DNA of 64,000 nt from Paenibacillus marchantiae. GTDB lineage: Bacteria; Bacillota; Bacilli; Paenibacillales; Paenibacillaceae. The translations under genes and the position numbers were made by a program. Shown here piece after piece: positions 17,688 through 25,544 of the stretch (its first letter is position 1; each line of letters begins with the position of its first letter). The stretch covers positions 5,456,001 to 5,520,000 of the forward strand of contig NZ_CP118270.1 in assembly GCF_028771845.1 (NCBI RefSeq), in the 5' to 3' direction. Below the pieces are notes generated by a model. The model did no database searches and was not told where the DNA came from. It was given only the letters and a program-made list of their open reading frames with translations.

Positions 17688-18254
17688 ATGAACATACTTT
17701 CCTACGGATTGCTCGGGCTTCTTACCCGCGAGGAGTCATCAGGTTATGATCTAATGCTGAAGATCCAGCCGCATTGGCAGGCTAAGCACAGTCAGATCTA
17801 TCCGCTCCTCTCCAAAATGGAAAACGATGAGCTTTTAGCCTCCCGCTGGGTGCAACAGTCTGACAAACCAGACAAAAAAATGTATGCAGTCACGGAGAAA
17901 GGTATTGAAAAACTGCTGGGATGGATGATCACTCCCGTTACCGCTCCGGTTACGCGTGACGAGTTCAATCTGCGCATTTTATGTGTCGGCATTGCAGAAG
18001 ACGGAAGCATGAGACGCATTCTGAATGAGCGCAAAAACTGGTTCATGGAACGCATCCGTTATTTCGAGGATTTGAAGTCCCGTATCCCTCAGGATAATCT
18101 GCGAGTAGGCAGTCGGGAATTCGGAAGTTACATTCTGGTACAAAAAGGGTTAATGAACGCACAAACGGGCATCGAATGGTGTAACTGGGTAACCCAATTA
18201 CTCGATGGTCAGGCGGCAATTCAGGACCCTTGTCCAATTATTTCAGAAAGATAA
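17688..18254 (+). CDS. PadR family transcriptional regulator
   Basis: A 188-residue DNA-binding protein. The winged-helix PadR domain covers about 1-80 (YGLLGLLTREESSGYDLML at the start, then the KMYAVTEKGIEKL wing). A helical C-terminal dimerisation domain (about 88-178) follows, with RDEFNLRILCVGIA and FEDLKSRI. I prefer ATG 17688 to ATG 17682 because AAGGAG is then eight bases away. PadR repressors typically respond to small phenolic or hydrophobic compounds and control their own gene and a neighbouring efflux gene. No such exporter is adjacent here, so the target is unknown. Confidence 0.9.
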   Translation: MNILSYGLLGLLTREESSGYDLMLKIQPHWQAKHSQIYPLLSKMENDELLASRWVQQSDKPDKKMYAVTEKGIEKLLGWMITPVTAPVTRDEFNLRILCVGIAEDGSMRRILNERKNWFMERIRYFEDLKSRIPQDNLRVGSREFGSYILVQKGLMNAQTGIEWCNWVTQLLDGQAAIQDPCPIISER

Positions 18255-18353
18255 ACAAAATTTGAAACGTTCCTGTAAGTTGACCGTATTACTTGAGTAA
18301 GGCCCATTTTTGGGCGAATCAAACAAATTAATCGGGGGGTTACGATCTTTACA

Positions 18354-18857
18354 ATGAAGAAAAAATTCGGAATTAAACATCTCATGATGGTTTTCATGGC
18401 CTTTACATTACTGTTTGCAACAGTTGGAGTTGCGAATCCGGATTCTGCTGATGCTAGACGTGGTGGCGGTTTCAAATCGGGAACAAAAAGCTATACCAAC
18501 ACACCTAAGAAATCCGATTCCAACAGCAATGTGAGCAAATCTAATACGAATAATAACTCCAATGGAGCAGCTACAACGAACCGTGGCGGATTCTTCGGCG
18601 GTGGCGGTGGATTTATGAAAGGTATGATGCTGGGTGGTCTTGCTGGCATGATGTTCGGCGGATTGTTCGGTGGCATGGGCGCTCTGGGTAACATTCTTGG
18701 ATTGCTCGTAAACGTAGCTGCAATTATGCTGATCGTGATGCTCGCGATGGCCCTGTTCAGAGCCATTACGAATCGTCGTAAACCAGCAGCAGATGGTCGT
18801 TATGACCGCAAAAATGATCGTGATGATGATGACCGTAACAGAAACGGACGGTACTAA
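18354..18857 (+). CDS. Glycine-rich secreted or membrane protein
   Basis: A 167-residue protein with a signal peptide or N-terminal anchor (about 8-27) and a mature start rich in Ser, Asn, Thr and Lys (SNSNVSKSNTNNN). A Gly/Met-rich stretch with RGGFFGGGGGFMKGM follows, then a hydrophobic segment (about 105-135, GNILGLLVNVAAIMLIVMLA) and a very charged tail rich in Arg, Asp and Asn. The layout resembles the N-terminal half of Tim44-like membrane proteins but without the Tim44 domain. The start has a GGGGGG site 14 bases upstream, slightly far. It is followed by yxcD after five bases. Confidence 0.72.
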   Translation: MKKKFGIKHLMMVFMAFTLLFATVGVANPDSADARRGGGFKSGTKSYTNTPKKSDSNSNVSKSNTNNNSNGAATTNRGGFFGGGGGFMKGMMLGGLAGMMFGGLFGGMGALGNILGLLVNVAAIMLIVMLAMALFRAITNRRKPAADGRYDRKNDRDDDDRNRNGRY

Positions 18858-18862
18858 TCTCT

Positions 18863-19141
18863 ATGGTTCTGAGCATGGATGAAATTGTCAACGCGATCTG
18901 TATTCACATGGCTGAACGCAAGGGTGTTCGCCCAACCGATGTCAATGTGGAACTGAGCTGGGAAGAAGATACGGGATATTCCGCAGAAGTCTGGATTCAA
19001 GGCCGCAGTCAGTATCTGGTCGAATCCAACATGATTGAAGCGATCCTGCGCTATCTGCACAGTGAATACGACATTCGGGCTTACCGTGAGAATGTAAGAC
19101 TGGATCTGGATGAAGAGATCACAGCGATTGTGAATCAATAA
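18863..19141 (+). CDS. yxcD: YxcD family protein (DUF2653)
   Basis: A 92-residue soluble acidic protein with the DUF2653 pattern: MDEIVNAICIHMAE at the N-terminus and ELSWEEDTGYSAEVWIQGR in the centre. Its function is unknown. It starts five bases past the preceding gene and has no clear site of its own, so translation is probably coupled. The start at 18863 matches the family better than the ATG four codons on. It was formerly followed by a terminator that the insertion sequence has split. Confidence 0.8.
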   Translation: MVLSMDEIVNAICIHMAERKGVRPTDVNVELSWEEDTGYSAEVWIQGRSQYLVESNMIEAILRYLHSEYDIRAYRENVRLDLDEEITAIVNQ

Positions 19142-19177
19142 ATGAATAACTAATAAGCCATTTGCGGATGGAATATA

Positions 19178-19196
19178 AAAAGGACCGTCTCCATGA
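19178..19196. terminator. Left half of a bidirectional terminator split by the IS
   Basis: AAAAAGGACCGTCTCCA here is the reverse complement of TGGAGACGGTCCTTTTT on the other side of the insertion sequence. Joined, they form a 12-bp GC-rich stem with A/T tails on both sides. That would terminate both yxcD (plus) and tyrS (minus). Confidence 0.7.
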
Positions 19197-19246
19197 TGTC
19201 GGGACTGCACCCCTTTTGTGAGACAGGGATCAAAACACCTTGCAAG

Positions 19247-20089
19247 TTAAGTAGCCAGTCTTCGGAAATCCATCGGAGACTGGTTATTTAGTTTTGTTTG
19301 AATTCGAATTGAGTTATAGTAAGTAATGTAGTTTCGAACGGTCTGTTCAACGATGGCCGTCGTTGTAGACATCAGATCTTCGAGGTAGAACGTTTCAGAC
19401 TTTAGTGTGGAATGAAACGACTCTATGGGGGCATTATCAGCGGGCGTTCCTTTTCGGGACATGCTCATGATAATGCCCTTTCCCTTTACTACAGCCTGGT
19501 AATTCTGGGACGTGTACACGCTACCTTGGTCGCTATGGAGCAGCATATTGCTTCGCTCTGGAATTTGATTCAATGTATCCAGAACTAAGCATGTGTCCTG
19601 CTTGTCCGCTATACTGTAAGCGACAATTTCTCCGTTGTACAGATCCAAAATGCTTGAAAGGTACAACATTTTGTTACCAAACGGCAAATACGTAATGTCA
19701 GTCACCAATTTTTGCAACGGAGCTTCTGCATGAAACTTTCGTTTAAGCAGATGTTCCGCTGGTTGTGCCGGTTGCCCAGTCGTTTTTCGCTTCTTGATCC
19801 TCACTCGGCATTGTAATCCCTCGCACTGCATGATTCGCTGAACTCTCTTGTGATTAATTGGACCTTCTGATCGAAGTAAGGCAGTGATCTTTCGATACCC
19901 ATACCGAAACTTGTGTTGAGTGCAAAGTTGGATGACTTTCTCCACTGTTGGATCTGGGCGCTTCCTCTCAACGGCTGCCTTCCAGCGGTAGTAGGTCGCA
20001 CGAGCAATTCCAAGCCATGTACAAGCCTCAGATATAGTTACTTCTTCTCGAATGGATTCAATCCAGGCGATGACGACCTCAGCTTCCAC
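19247..20089 (-). CDS. IS3-family transposase OrfB (DDE integrase core)
   Basis: 280 residues from the first ATG, normally made as the C-terminal part of an OrfAB fusion. An HTH_21-like segment (YRWKAAVERKRPDPTVEKVIQLC region) precedes the catalytic core with the DDE residues in LVTDITYLPFG, LHSDQGSVYTS and ADNAPIESFHSTLK. The last two are spaced 35 residues apart, as in the IS3 family. The core is intact. Frame entry is by -1 slippage on AAAAAAG at 20110-20116 within orfA, giving a KKVQGIGTEVE junction. Confidence 0.93.
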   Translation of the reverse strand: MEAEVVIAWIESIREEVTISEACTWLGIARATYYRWKAAVERKRPDPTVEKVIQLCTQHKFRYGYRKITALLRSEGPINHKRVQRIMQCEGLQCRVRIKKRKTTGQPAQPAEHLLKRKFHAEAPLQKLVTDITYLPFGNKMLYLSSILDLYNGEIVAYSIADKQDTCLVLDTLNQIPERSNMLLHSDQGSVYTSQNYQAVVKGKGIIMSMSRKGTPADNAPIESFHSTLKSETFYLEDLMSTTTAIVEQTVRNYITYYNSIRIQTKLNNQSPMDFRRLAT

Positions 20090-20391
20090 CTCCGTTCCAA
20101 TTCCTTGTACTTTTTTAGCAGTTCCAATTGTTGCTTCAGGAAACGGTTTTCTGCTTTAACTTTTTCGAGCTCTGTGGAGTGACCTGGGCCTTTTCCATAG
20201 CTATATTGCTTGCCTACGGGTTGCTCCAGGCGATGAACTTCTCCTTTTCGATACCACCTCATCCACGTTTTCAGCTGTGATTCATTCCGTATCCCCAGTT
20301 TCTCCATAACTTCTTTTACGGGTACTTCTGCTAATCTCATTTCTATGGCTTTCATCTTTAGTTCCACGGGATAACTTACTCTAGTTGCCAA
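20038..20391 (-). CDS. IS3-family transposase OrfA (DNA-binding protein)
   Basis: A 117-residue protein with a helix-turn-helix (ELKMKAIEMRLAEVPVKEVM, then NESQLKTWMRWYRKG) and a C-terminal leucine-zipper-like helix (KAENRFLKQQLELLKKYKEL) for dimerisation. It recognises the terminal repeats. It overlaps orfB by 52 bases; the A6G slippery heptamer near its C-terminus allows the OrfAB fusion. Both are transcribed toward the left end. Confidence 0.93.
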   Translation of the reverse strand: MATRVSYPVELKMKAIEMRLAEVPVKEVMEKLGIRNESQLKTWMRWYRKGEVHRLEQPVGKQYSYGKGPGHSTELEKVKAENRFLKQQLELLKKYKELERRWKLRSSSPGLNPFEKK

Positions 20392-20491
20392 TGCAAAAAC
20401 ACCTCCAAGATGATCTCCTTATCTTACGACAAGGTTTCATTCACTTGAAGGTGTTTTAATTTGTCTCTCGTTATGGGGTCAGTTCCGTCAT

Positions 20492-20517
20492 TGACATGAT
20501 TGGAGACGGTCCTTTTT
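20492..20517. terminator. Right half of the split bidirectional terminator
   Basis: TGGAGACGGTCC followed by TTTTTT completes the stem begun on the left of the insertion sequence. See the left-half entry. In the reconstructed empty site the loop would be the nine bases TGACATGAT. Confidence 0.7.
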
Positions 20518-20524
20518 TGTGTTC

Positions 20525-20561
20525 CTTGGGAAGATGAAACCTTTGCATCTACCTTCCCAAG
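20525..20561 (-). terminator. Hairpin downstream of tyrS
   Basis: CTTGGGAAG and CTTCCCAAG arms, with GATG/CATC as a possible inner stem, lie 22 bases past the tyrS stop. There is no T-run, so it probably gives only partial termination or 3' end protection now that the main terminator is split. Confidence 0.45.
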
Positions 20562-20582
20562 ATTCATAATGTAATCTTATGG

Positions 20583-21842
20583 CTACTTCAATTTCACCAG
20601 ACTGTAGTTTTTCTTGCCTTTACGGATAATGATGAATTTACCACCGATTGCGTGCTCTGCAGAGACCGTGAATTCCAGTTCCGTAACTTTCTCACCATTC
20701 ATGGAAATGGCCCCTTTGGTGACATCCTCACGCGCCTGACGTTTGGATGGCTCCAGGCCAAGATCCACGAGCCAGTCTACAATATTTTTTGCTTCACCAT
20801 CGGTTTCGAAGGTCGGCATTTCTTTAAAGCCCTGCTCGATTTCGTCAGCTGTAAGGGAACGAATGTCTCCGCTGAAGAGTGCTGCGGTAATGCGTTTCGC
20901 CTGCTCCAGCATGTCGTCGCCGTGAACAAATTTCGTCATTTCTTCAGCGAGTGCCTTTTGTGCTTCACGCTTGTGGGGCTCCGTTTCTACCTTTTCAGCC
21001 AAAGCTTCAATTTCTTCTTTGCTTAGGAATGTGAAGTATTTCAGGTATTTGATTACATCACGGTCATCCGTGTTCGCCCAGAACTGGTAGAATTCGAATG
21101 GAGTCGTCTTATTCGCATCAAGCCAGATGGACCCGCCTGCGGATTTACCGAATTTCGTTCCGTCGGATTTGAGCATCAGCGGGATCGTCAGACCGTAAGC
21201 TTTAGCTTCTGGCCCTTCTTTTTTACGGATCAGGTCCAGACCGCTTGTAATGTTGCCCCATTGATCGGAACCGCCGATTTGCAGCTGTACATCCTCATGT
21301 TGGAACAGGTGCAGGTAATCGAGCGATTGGAGAATCTGGTAGGAGAACTCGGTAAACGAAATTCCATCTTCCAGTCTGCTCGCAACCACATCTTTGGCTA
21401 GCATCGTGTTGAGGTTAAAGTTCTTACCGTAGTCACGCAAAAATTCAATCACATTGATTTTGTGTGTCCAGTCGTAGTTATTGACCATACGTACCTGATT
21501 GTCGCCATCCGTTACGAAAAGCTTTTTCATTTGTGCAGTCAGAGCATCTACATTGGCTTGTACCTCTTCCAACGTTTGCAGGGAACGTTCCGATTGACGA
21601 CCACTTGGATCACCAATCGTTCCTGTTGCCCCACCAATCAGAATGACTGGACGGTGCCCAGCGAGTTGGAAACGTTTCAGCATCATGAACGGAATCAAAT
21701 GTCCGATGTGCATGCTGTCTCCTGTAGGGTCAACTCCGCAATACAATGAAACCGACGTGGTCTCTGTCAGCTCACGCAGACCCTCCGCATCTGTCTGTTG
21801 ATTAATGGCGTCGCGCCATTCCAGTTCATCAATAATATTCAA
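20583..21842 (-). CDS. tyrS: Tyrosine-tRNA ligase
   Basis: A 419-residue class I synthetase that charges tRNA-Tyr. The class I motifs are HIGHL near residue 48 and KFGKS (KMSKS loop) near 233; the amino-acid pocket has YCGVDPTGDS. The C-terminal about 80 residues form an S4-like RNA-binding domain (PSKRQAREDVTKGAISMNG). I place the start at TTG 21840-21842, nine bases after AAGGGG; a TTG three codons earlier lies too close to that site. The N-terminus then reads MNIIDELEWRDAI, like other Bacillales TyrS. Expression is under a T-box. Confidence 0.97.
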   Translation of the reverse strand: MNIIDELEWRDAINQQTDAEGLRELTETTSVSLYCGVDPTGDSMHIGHLIPFMMLKRFQLAGHRPVILIGGATGTIGDPSGRQSERSLQTLEEVQANVDALTAQMKKLFVTDGDNQVRMVNNYDWTHKINVIEFLRDYGKNFNLNTMLAKDVVASRLEDGISFTEFSYQILQSLDYLHLFQHEDVQLQIGGSDQWGNITSGLDLIRKKEGPEAKAYGLTIPLMLKSDGTKFGKSAGGSIWLDANKTTPFEFYQFWANTDDRDVIKYLKYFTFLSKEEIEALAEKVETEPHKREAQKALAEEMTKFVHGDDMLEQAKRITAALFSGDIRSLTADEIEQGFKEMPTFETDGEAKNIVDWLVDLGLEPSKRQAREDVTKGAISMNGEKVTELEFTVSAEHAIGGKFIIIRKGKKNYSLVKLK

Positions 21843-21851
21843 AACAAACAA

Positions 21852-22195
21852 CCCCTTCTCTATGCATTGGTATTAGGCCATGATCTACGTTAATTCACAA
21901 GGAGCTAAGCCGGGCGAGGCTTTTTTGGACACAAAAAAATCGCCGCCTTGTCTTCAATAGACATAGGGACGATTATCATAACCGTGGTACCACCCAACTT
22001 GCACAGACAACAACTCACACGCTGTCCATACCGCTTTCAGCAAAATATCGTTTGCCATTCCGCTTGGCATTACCCAAGTACTCCAGAGTGTAATTCGCAG
22101 CCCTTGTATGTATCAGGTTCCATCAACCCCTGACTTTCTGTAACAGGGACAAAGCCGCTACTGCGCTCTATCAACGTAATTCATGTATTCAATTT
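21852..22195 (-). promoter_or_regulatory. T-box leader of tyrS
   Basis: The conserved T-box TGGGTGGTACCACGG lies at 21982-21996 (minus strand), followed by a terminator stem at about 21933-21974 (AATCG...CGATT with seven T residues). Uncharged tRNA-Tyr should pair with the specifier codon and with the TGGT bulge, and so favour the antiterminator. Candidate Tyr (UAC) specifiers are at 22106-22108 and 22110-22112, in a region that would be the specifier loop; I cannot decide between them. CAGTAG near the 5' end fits a stem I conserved element. Confidence 0.93.
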
Positions 22196-22201
22196 ATAGC
22201 C

Positions 22202-22230
22202 AGTATAGCCGAACGTTAATATCATTGCAA
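22202..22230 (-). promoter_or_regulatory. Promoter of the tyrS T-box transcript
   Basis: TTGCAA (22225-22230) and TATACT (22202-22207) on the minus strand are separated by exactly 17 bases, a good housekeeping (sigma-A) promoter. Transcription would begin near 22195, at the start of the T-box leader. Confidence 0.7.
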
Positions 22231-22283
22231 GGCCAAGTATTTAATCTTTATATAGAGCAACAGATGAATGCCTACGCCAAAGT

Positions 22284-22733
22284 TTATAAAGACATCTTGT
22301 TCAACTTCTCGTGGTAATATGCATAAGCCTTTTCTGCAATCTGATCTTCATTGTTCCAAAATTGCTGATCCAGCACATCAAGATGTTGCTCCTCCTCTAC
22401 TGTTAGAAACGTAGGAATATCCCACAGTTCAGCAAGTCTTTCATCCTCTCCCAAATGCTTAATGCAGACATATGCTGACTTTATGATGTCCATTACTTGA
22501 GTCGCACCAATGGTATGTAATGCCTGCAACGCGTATAGGTATACCTCTTCGCCCCAGTTGCAGAAAAATTGAACAAAACCACCGTTAAAGACGTCCATCT
22601 CTAGCAGCCATAAAGCAGCAATTTCCTGTTCATTCGTTGTTAACGCAGCCCAGCCCTGAGCGGATTCATTCTTTTTCCCCACAAAGGTGAACGCATACTC
22701 ATACCACACATCATTAATATCCTGTTCACTCAT
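22284..22733 (-). CDS. DMP19 family protein (DUF4375)
   Basis: A 149-residue acidic, mostly helical protein. It carries the family's WLLEMDVFNGGFVQFFCNWG core, in which a hydrophobic NGGF(V/H)Q(F/W)F motif is diagnostic, and YALQALHTIGATQVMDII. DMP19-like proteins in other bacteria include DNA-mimic regulators, but most members, including this one, have no known role. ATG 22731-22733 has AGAGGTG upstream. The upstream gene ends five bases before it, so they form a pair. Confidence 0.78.
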   Translation of the reverse strand: MSEQDINDVWYEYAFTFVGKKNESAQGWAALTTNEQEIAALWLLEMDVFNGGFVQFFCNWGEEVYLYALQALHTIGATQVMDIIKSAYVCIKHLGEDERLAELWDIPTFLTVEEEQHLDVLDQQFWNNEDQIAEKAYAYYHEKLNKMSL

Positions 22734-22738
22734 GTCAA

Positions 22739-23215
22739 TCACCTCTCTTTTCTTGGTTCCAGCCTCTCCAGATCTTGCCGTTTACCCGTCTGATGCCAAT
22801 ACAAGTAAGGATCTCCAAGCTGTTGGAAAGCCTTCTCAACACTTTGGGTCAATTCTTGCGTCACTGCGTTTGTGTAATTCAAGTGTGTCTGTTTATTATC
22901 CACACCATATCGTTTCAGCAATTCCACATGCGCTGCCGTAAAAATGATATCCTCCAGCAGCCAGTAGATTACTTCTTCCGTCTGTTCCATTCTTTTTTCC
23001 AACATAACCATGCCACGCTCGTATATACGAACTATATATGCATCATTTTCAATCTCTACATATGGAACTCCTTCCCCTTTAAAGCTCTCAAACAAGCGGT
23101 TAACATAGTCCTCAATCTGCTGCCTGCGGAAGGATGTCCGCTCAAGCAACTGAAAAAGAGTTTTTGCAATCTCTGTTTTGCTTAGTATGTTGGAAATAAA
23201 ATCTCCTTTTGACAT
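22739..23215 (-). CDS. Possible immunity protein (Imm63-like)
   Basis: A 158-residue charged protein with a central EEVIYWLLEDIIFTAAHVEL helix and a C-terminal region ending in YLYWHQTGKRQDLERLEP. I tentatively match it to the Imm63 family of immunity proteins from polymorphic toxin systems. The match rests on pattern memory and is not certain. No toxin gene is next to it, so if real it would be an orphan. The start is unclear: ATG 23213-23215 lacks a good site, and an in-frame TTG at 23263 would place a terminator hairpin inside the gene. It is followed by the DMP19 gene. Confidence 0.5.
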   Translation of the reverse strand: MSKGDFISNILSKTEIAKTLFQLLERTSFRRQQIEDYVNRLFESFKGEGVPYVEIENDAYIVRIYERGMVMLEKRMEQTEEVIYWLLEDIIFTAAHVELLKRYGVDNKQTHLNYTNAVTQELTQSVEKAFQQLGDPYLYWHQTGKRQDLERLEPRKER

Positions 23216-23222
23216 GATAATG

Positions 23223-23242
23223 AAAAAGCTGCCAATGGCAGC
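23223..23242 (-). terminator. Terminator-like hairpin after selO
   Basis: GCTGCC-ATT-GGCAGC followed by TTTTTC on the minus strand, 22 bases past the selO stop codon and just before the next gene. It probably reduces read-through from selO. Confidence 0.65.
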
Positions 23243-23263
23243 CTCTTCATAACAAGTTTTCAA

Positions 23264-24733
23264 TCAGGTTCCACAAAAAGTCCGGTAGGAGGTATCGCAC
23301 TGCGTAGGCAGTTCCGCGTACTCAGCTTGTTCGGTAGAATGTGCAAACGGGTTTGAAAGAACAGCAAGAAGTTTCTCCATCACACTAAGATCTCCGTGAT
23401 TCTCCGCTCGGTCCAGTGCTTCTTCCACCCGATGATTACGAGGAATCACCGCTGGGTTGCTAGTTCTCATCAATTGCTGCGATTCTTCTTTCCCTTCCTG
23501 CTGTCTGCCTAATCTTGCCTGGCGACGCTCATTCCACTCCGCAAACTCTGAAGTATCGAATAAAGGAGCTCCGTTGAGCGTATCAAAGGTCAGTGCGAGA
23601 AACGTATTTGTGTAATCTGCACTATGCTTCTCCATCAATTCAAGAAGATCCCTGATTAGCGCTTCATCCTCAGCCTCTTCATTAAACAAGCCCAGCTTGC
23701 TCCGCATTCCCGAGAGCCAGTGGTGGTGATACAATTCAGAGAATTGTGCAATCGCATCCTGAGCGATTTGTACAGCCTGTTCTTCATCCTCATGCAGCAG
23801 TGGCAGAAGCGTCTCGGCAAACCGAGCCAGATTCCAGCCGCCAATATACGGTTGATTTCCATATGCATACCGACCTTGCGTGTCAATGGAGCTAAATACC
23901 GTCGCTGGATTGTAGGCATCCATAAACGCACACGGCCCATAATCGATGGTTTCACCACTGATGGCCATATTATCTGTATTCATTACGCCATGAATGAAAC
24001 CAACCTGTTGCCACTTGGCGATAAGTGAAGCCTGTCGACGAATGACTTCCTGAAGTAACTGGAGATAGCGATTATCGGCTTCGGCAATATCGGGAAAATG
24101 CCGTTTCAGTGTATAGTCAGCCAATGCTCTGAGCTCATCAATCGATCCCCATCTGGCTGCGTATTGGAAGGTTGCTACACGTAAATGACTTGAAGCCACC
24201 CGAGTCAGGATTGCACCAGGTCGCTCTGTTTCGCGTGTAATGTTTTCTCCAGTAGATACAACCGCCAGACTTCGCGTTGTTGGAATGCCGAGTGCATACA
24301 TCGCTTCACTAATAATATACTCACGCAGCATTGGCCCAACGGCAGCACGTCCATCGCCTCCGCGAGAGTATGGGGTTCTTCCCGAACCTTTCAGCTGGAT
24401 ATCCACTCGCTCGCCTTGTGGCGTGATTTGTTCTCCCAGCAGCAAAGCCCGTCCATCACCAAGCATGTTAAAATTACCGAATTGATGACCCGCATAGGCC
24501 TGAGCGAGAGGCTCGGCACCTTCCGGAATCAGGTTACCTGCAAACACCTCCGCTCCTTCATCACTGTTAAGAGCCTCAGCATTCAGCCCCAGGCTGGCTG
24601 CAAGCGATGTATTGAAGATGATCAACTTCGGTGATTGAACAGGTACCGCACCCTGATTTGTAAAAAAGGTCTGTGGCAAACGTCCATAACTGTTGTCGAA
24701 GTGCCACCCTTTTTTCAGCGTTTCTTGTTGCAT
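23264..24733 (-). CDS. selO: Protein adenylyltransferase SelO (YdiU family)
   Basis: A 489-residue pseudokinase-fold enzyme that transfers AMP to Ser, Thr or Tyr of target proteins. Family motifs are present: [23 protein letters not shown] (about 80-102), [19 protein letters not shown] (about 113-131) and [20 protein letters not shown] (about 249-268, with the catalytic and metal-binding Asn and Asp). The C-terminus ends in YRTFCGT, with Cys where the eukaryotic protein has selenocysteine. SelO is linked to oxidative stress protection. A terminator follows it. Confidence 0.94.
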   Translation of the reverse strand: MQQETLKKGWHFDNSYGRLPQTFFTNQGAVPVQSPKLIIFNTSLAASLGLNAEALNSDEGAEVFAGNLIPEGAEPLAQAYAGHQFGNFNMLGDGRALLLGEQITPQGERVDIQLKGSGRTPYSRGGDGRAAVGPMLREYIISEAMYALGIPTTRSLAVVSTGENITRETERPGAILTRVASSHLRVATFQYAARWGSIDELRALADYTLKRHFPDIAEADNRYLQLLQEVIRRQASLIAKWQQVGFIHGVMNTDNMAISGETIDYGPCAFMDAYNPATVFSSIDTQGRYAYGNQPYIGGWNLARFAETLLPLLHEDEEQAVQIAQDAIAQFSELYHHHWLSGMRSKLGLFNEEAEDEALIRDLLELMEKHSADYTNTFLALTFDTLNGAPLFDTSEFAEWNERRQARLGRQQEGKEESQQLMRTSNPAVIPRNHRVEEALDRAENHGDLSVMEKLLAVLSNPFAHSTEQAEYAELPTQCDTSYRTFCGT

Positions 24734-24956
24734 GTGATCACAACTCCTTTTCTGTAACCAAGCGATATCATGATATCCCTTCGTTTTATTTTAGCCTTGT
24801 GAACCAATGCTCATTTATGTAGTCGCATGGAAATTCAACGGAAAGAACATGTAGCATGTTCATGATGAAACTTTAGCATATTTATATCCCTTTTGCATTC
24901 ATCCTGCTGTAACTTTCATACCCGGGACACCGTTTAGAGATCAAGGGGTGATCAAA

Positions 24957-25397
24957 TTGAGAAAATACATCTATTGGATTGGGTCTATAACACTTTTGTT
25001 TATGTGCCTTACGGGTTGTTCAGCGGACAACATACAATCAAAGGGAAATCAGGTTATCGTTCAACAACCGGTTGAGAGCTCCAATCAATATACCCTGTAT
25101 AGAAAAATTACCGATCCAGCACAGGTGCAAGCCATCAGGAACATCACCGCCTCTATCCCGTCGAACAATACTATAGCGGATATGGTGCGACCTCCGGATT
25201 ATAAATTCTTTTTCGAGAAAAAGAACACAGATTCCTCAGATAAAAGTGTCATCTATAACCTCTGGATCAGTCCCCATCAGGATCAGGTTGAAATCATCAT
25301 TGAAAGTAAACCTACTTATGTTCAATTAACTAAGAAGAAATCTGCAAAACTTTTCGAACTCATCACAGGTGAAAAGCTTCCGGGGTATGTTGAGTAA
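24957..25397 (+). CDS. Hypothetical lipoprotein
   Basis: A 146-residue protein with a lipoprotein signal peptide (about 1-20) ending in LTGC. The mature part (about 126 residues) is basic and polar with a FFFEKKN segment and an alternating C-terminal strand VEIIIESKPTYVQLTKK. I see no known domain. TTG 24957-24959 lies six to seven bases after AAGGGGTG and is a better start than an in-frame GTG inside that site. The gene stands alone and is convergent with the permease gene downstream. The flank 24734-24956 should hold its promoter and that of selO, but I could not choose one. Confidence 0.72.
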   Translation: MRKYIYWIGSITLLFMCLTGCSADNIQSKGNQVIVQQPVESSNQYTLYRKITDPAQVQAIRNITASIPSNNTIADMVRPPDYKFFFEKKNTDSSDKSVIYNLWISPHQDQVEIIIESKPTYVQLTKKKSAKLFELITGEKLPGYVE

Positions 25398-25430
25398 AAA
25401 TATCCAATTGTACTCTGCAGTTTACCCAAA

Positions 25431-25504
25431 ATAAAGACCCAAGAGGTTCATTGGCAAGGGGAGTCATTCCGATCATTCCACCTCAACCAATACATCTTGG
25501 GTCT
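25431..25504 (-). terminator. Long-loop terminator after the xanthine permease gene
   Basis: AGACCCAAGA and TCTTGGGTCT arms enclose about 50 bases that contain a weaker second pairing (ATTGG/CCAAT). On the minus strand the 3' arm runs into TTTATTTT. It lies 41 bases past the permease stop. Confidence 0.55.
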
Positions 25505-25544
25505 GTTCCATTTATTCAGATCGCATACCTGTTACAAGACAATC

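Larger units (their letters stand above)
19197..20491 (-). mobile_element. Intact IS3-family (IS150-group) insertion sequence
   Basis: About 1,295 bases with imperfect terminal inverted repeats. The left end reads TGTCGGGACTGCACCCC and the right end, reversed, reads (A)TGACGGAACTGACCCC; both continue into AAAACACCTT blocks. Two overlapping frames, orfA and orfB, are joined by an A6G slippery site. TGA directly flanks both sides, a 3-bp target duplication typical of this group. No stop codon breaks either frame, so it looks recent and capable of moving. The exact right boundary is uncertain by one base. Confidence 0.85.
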
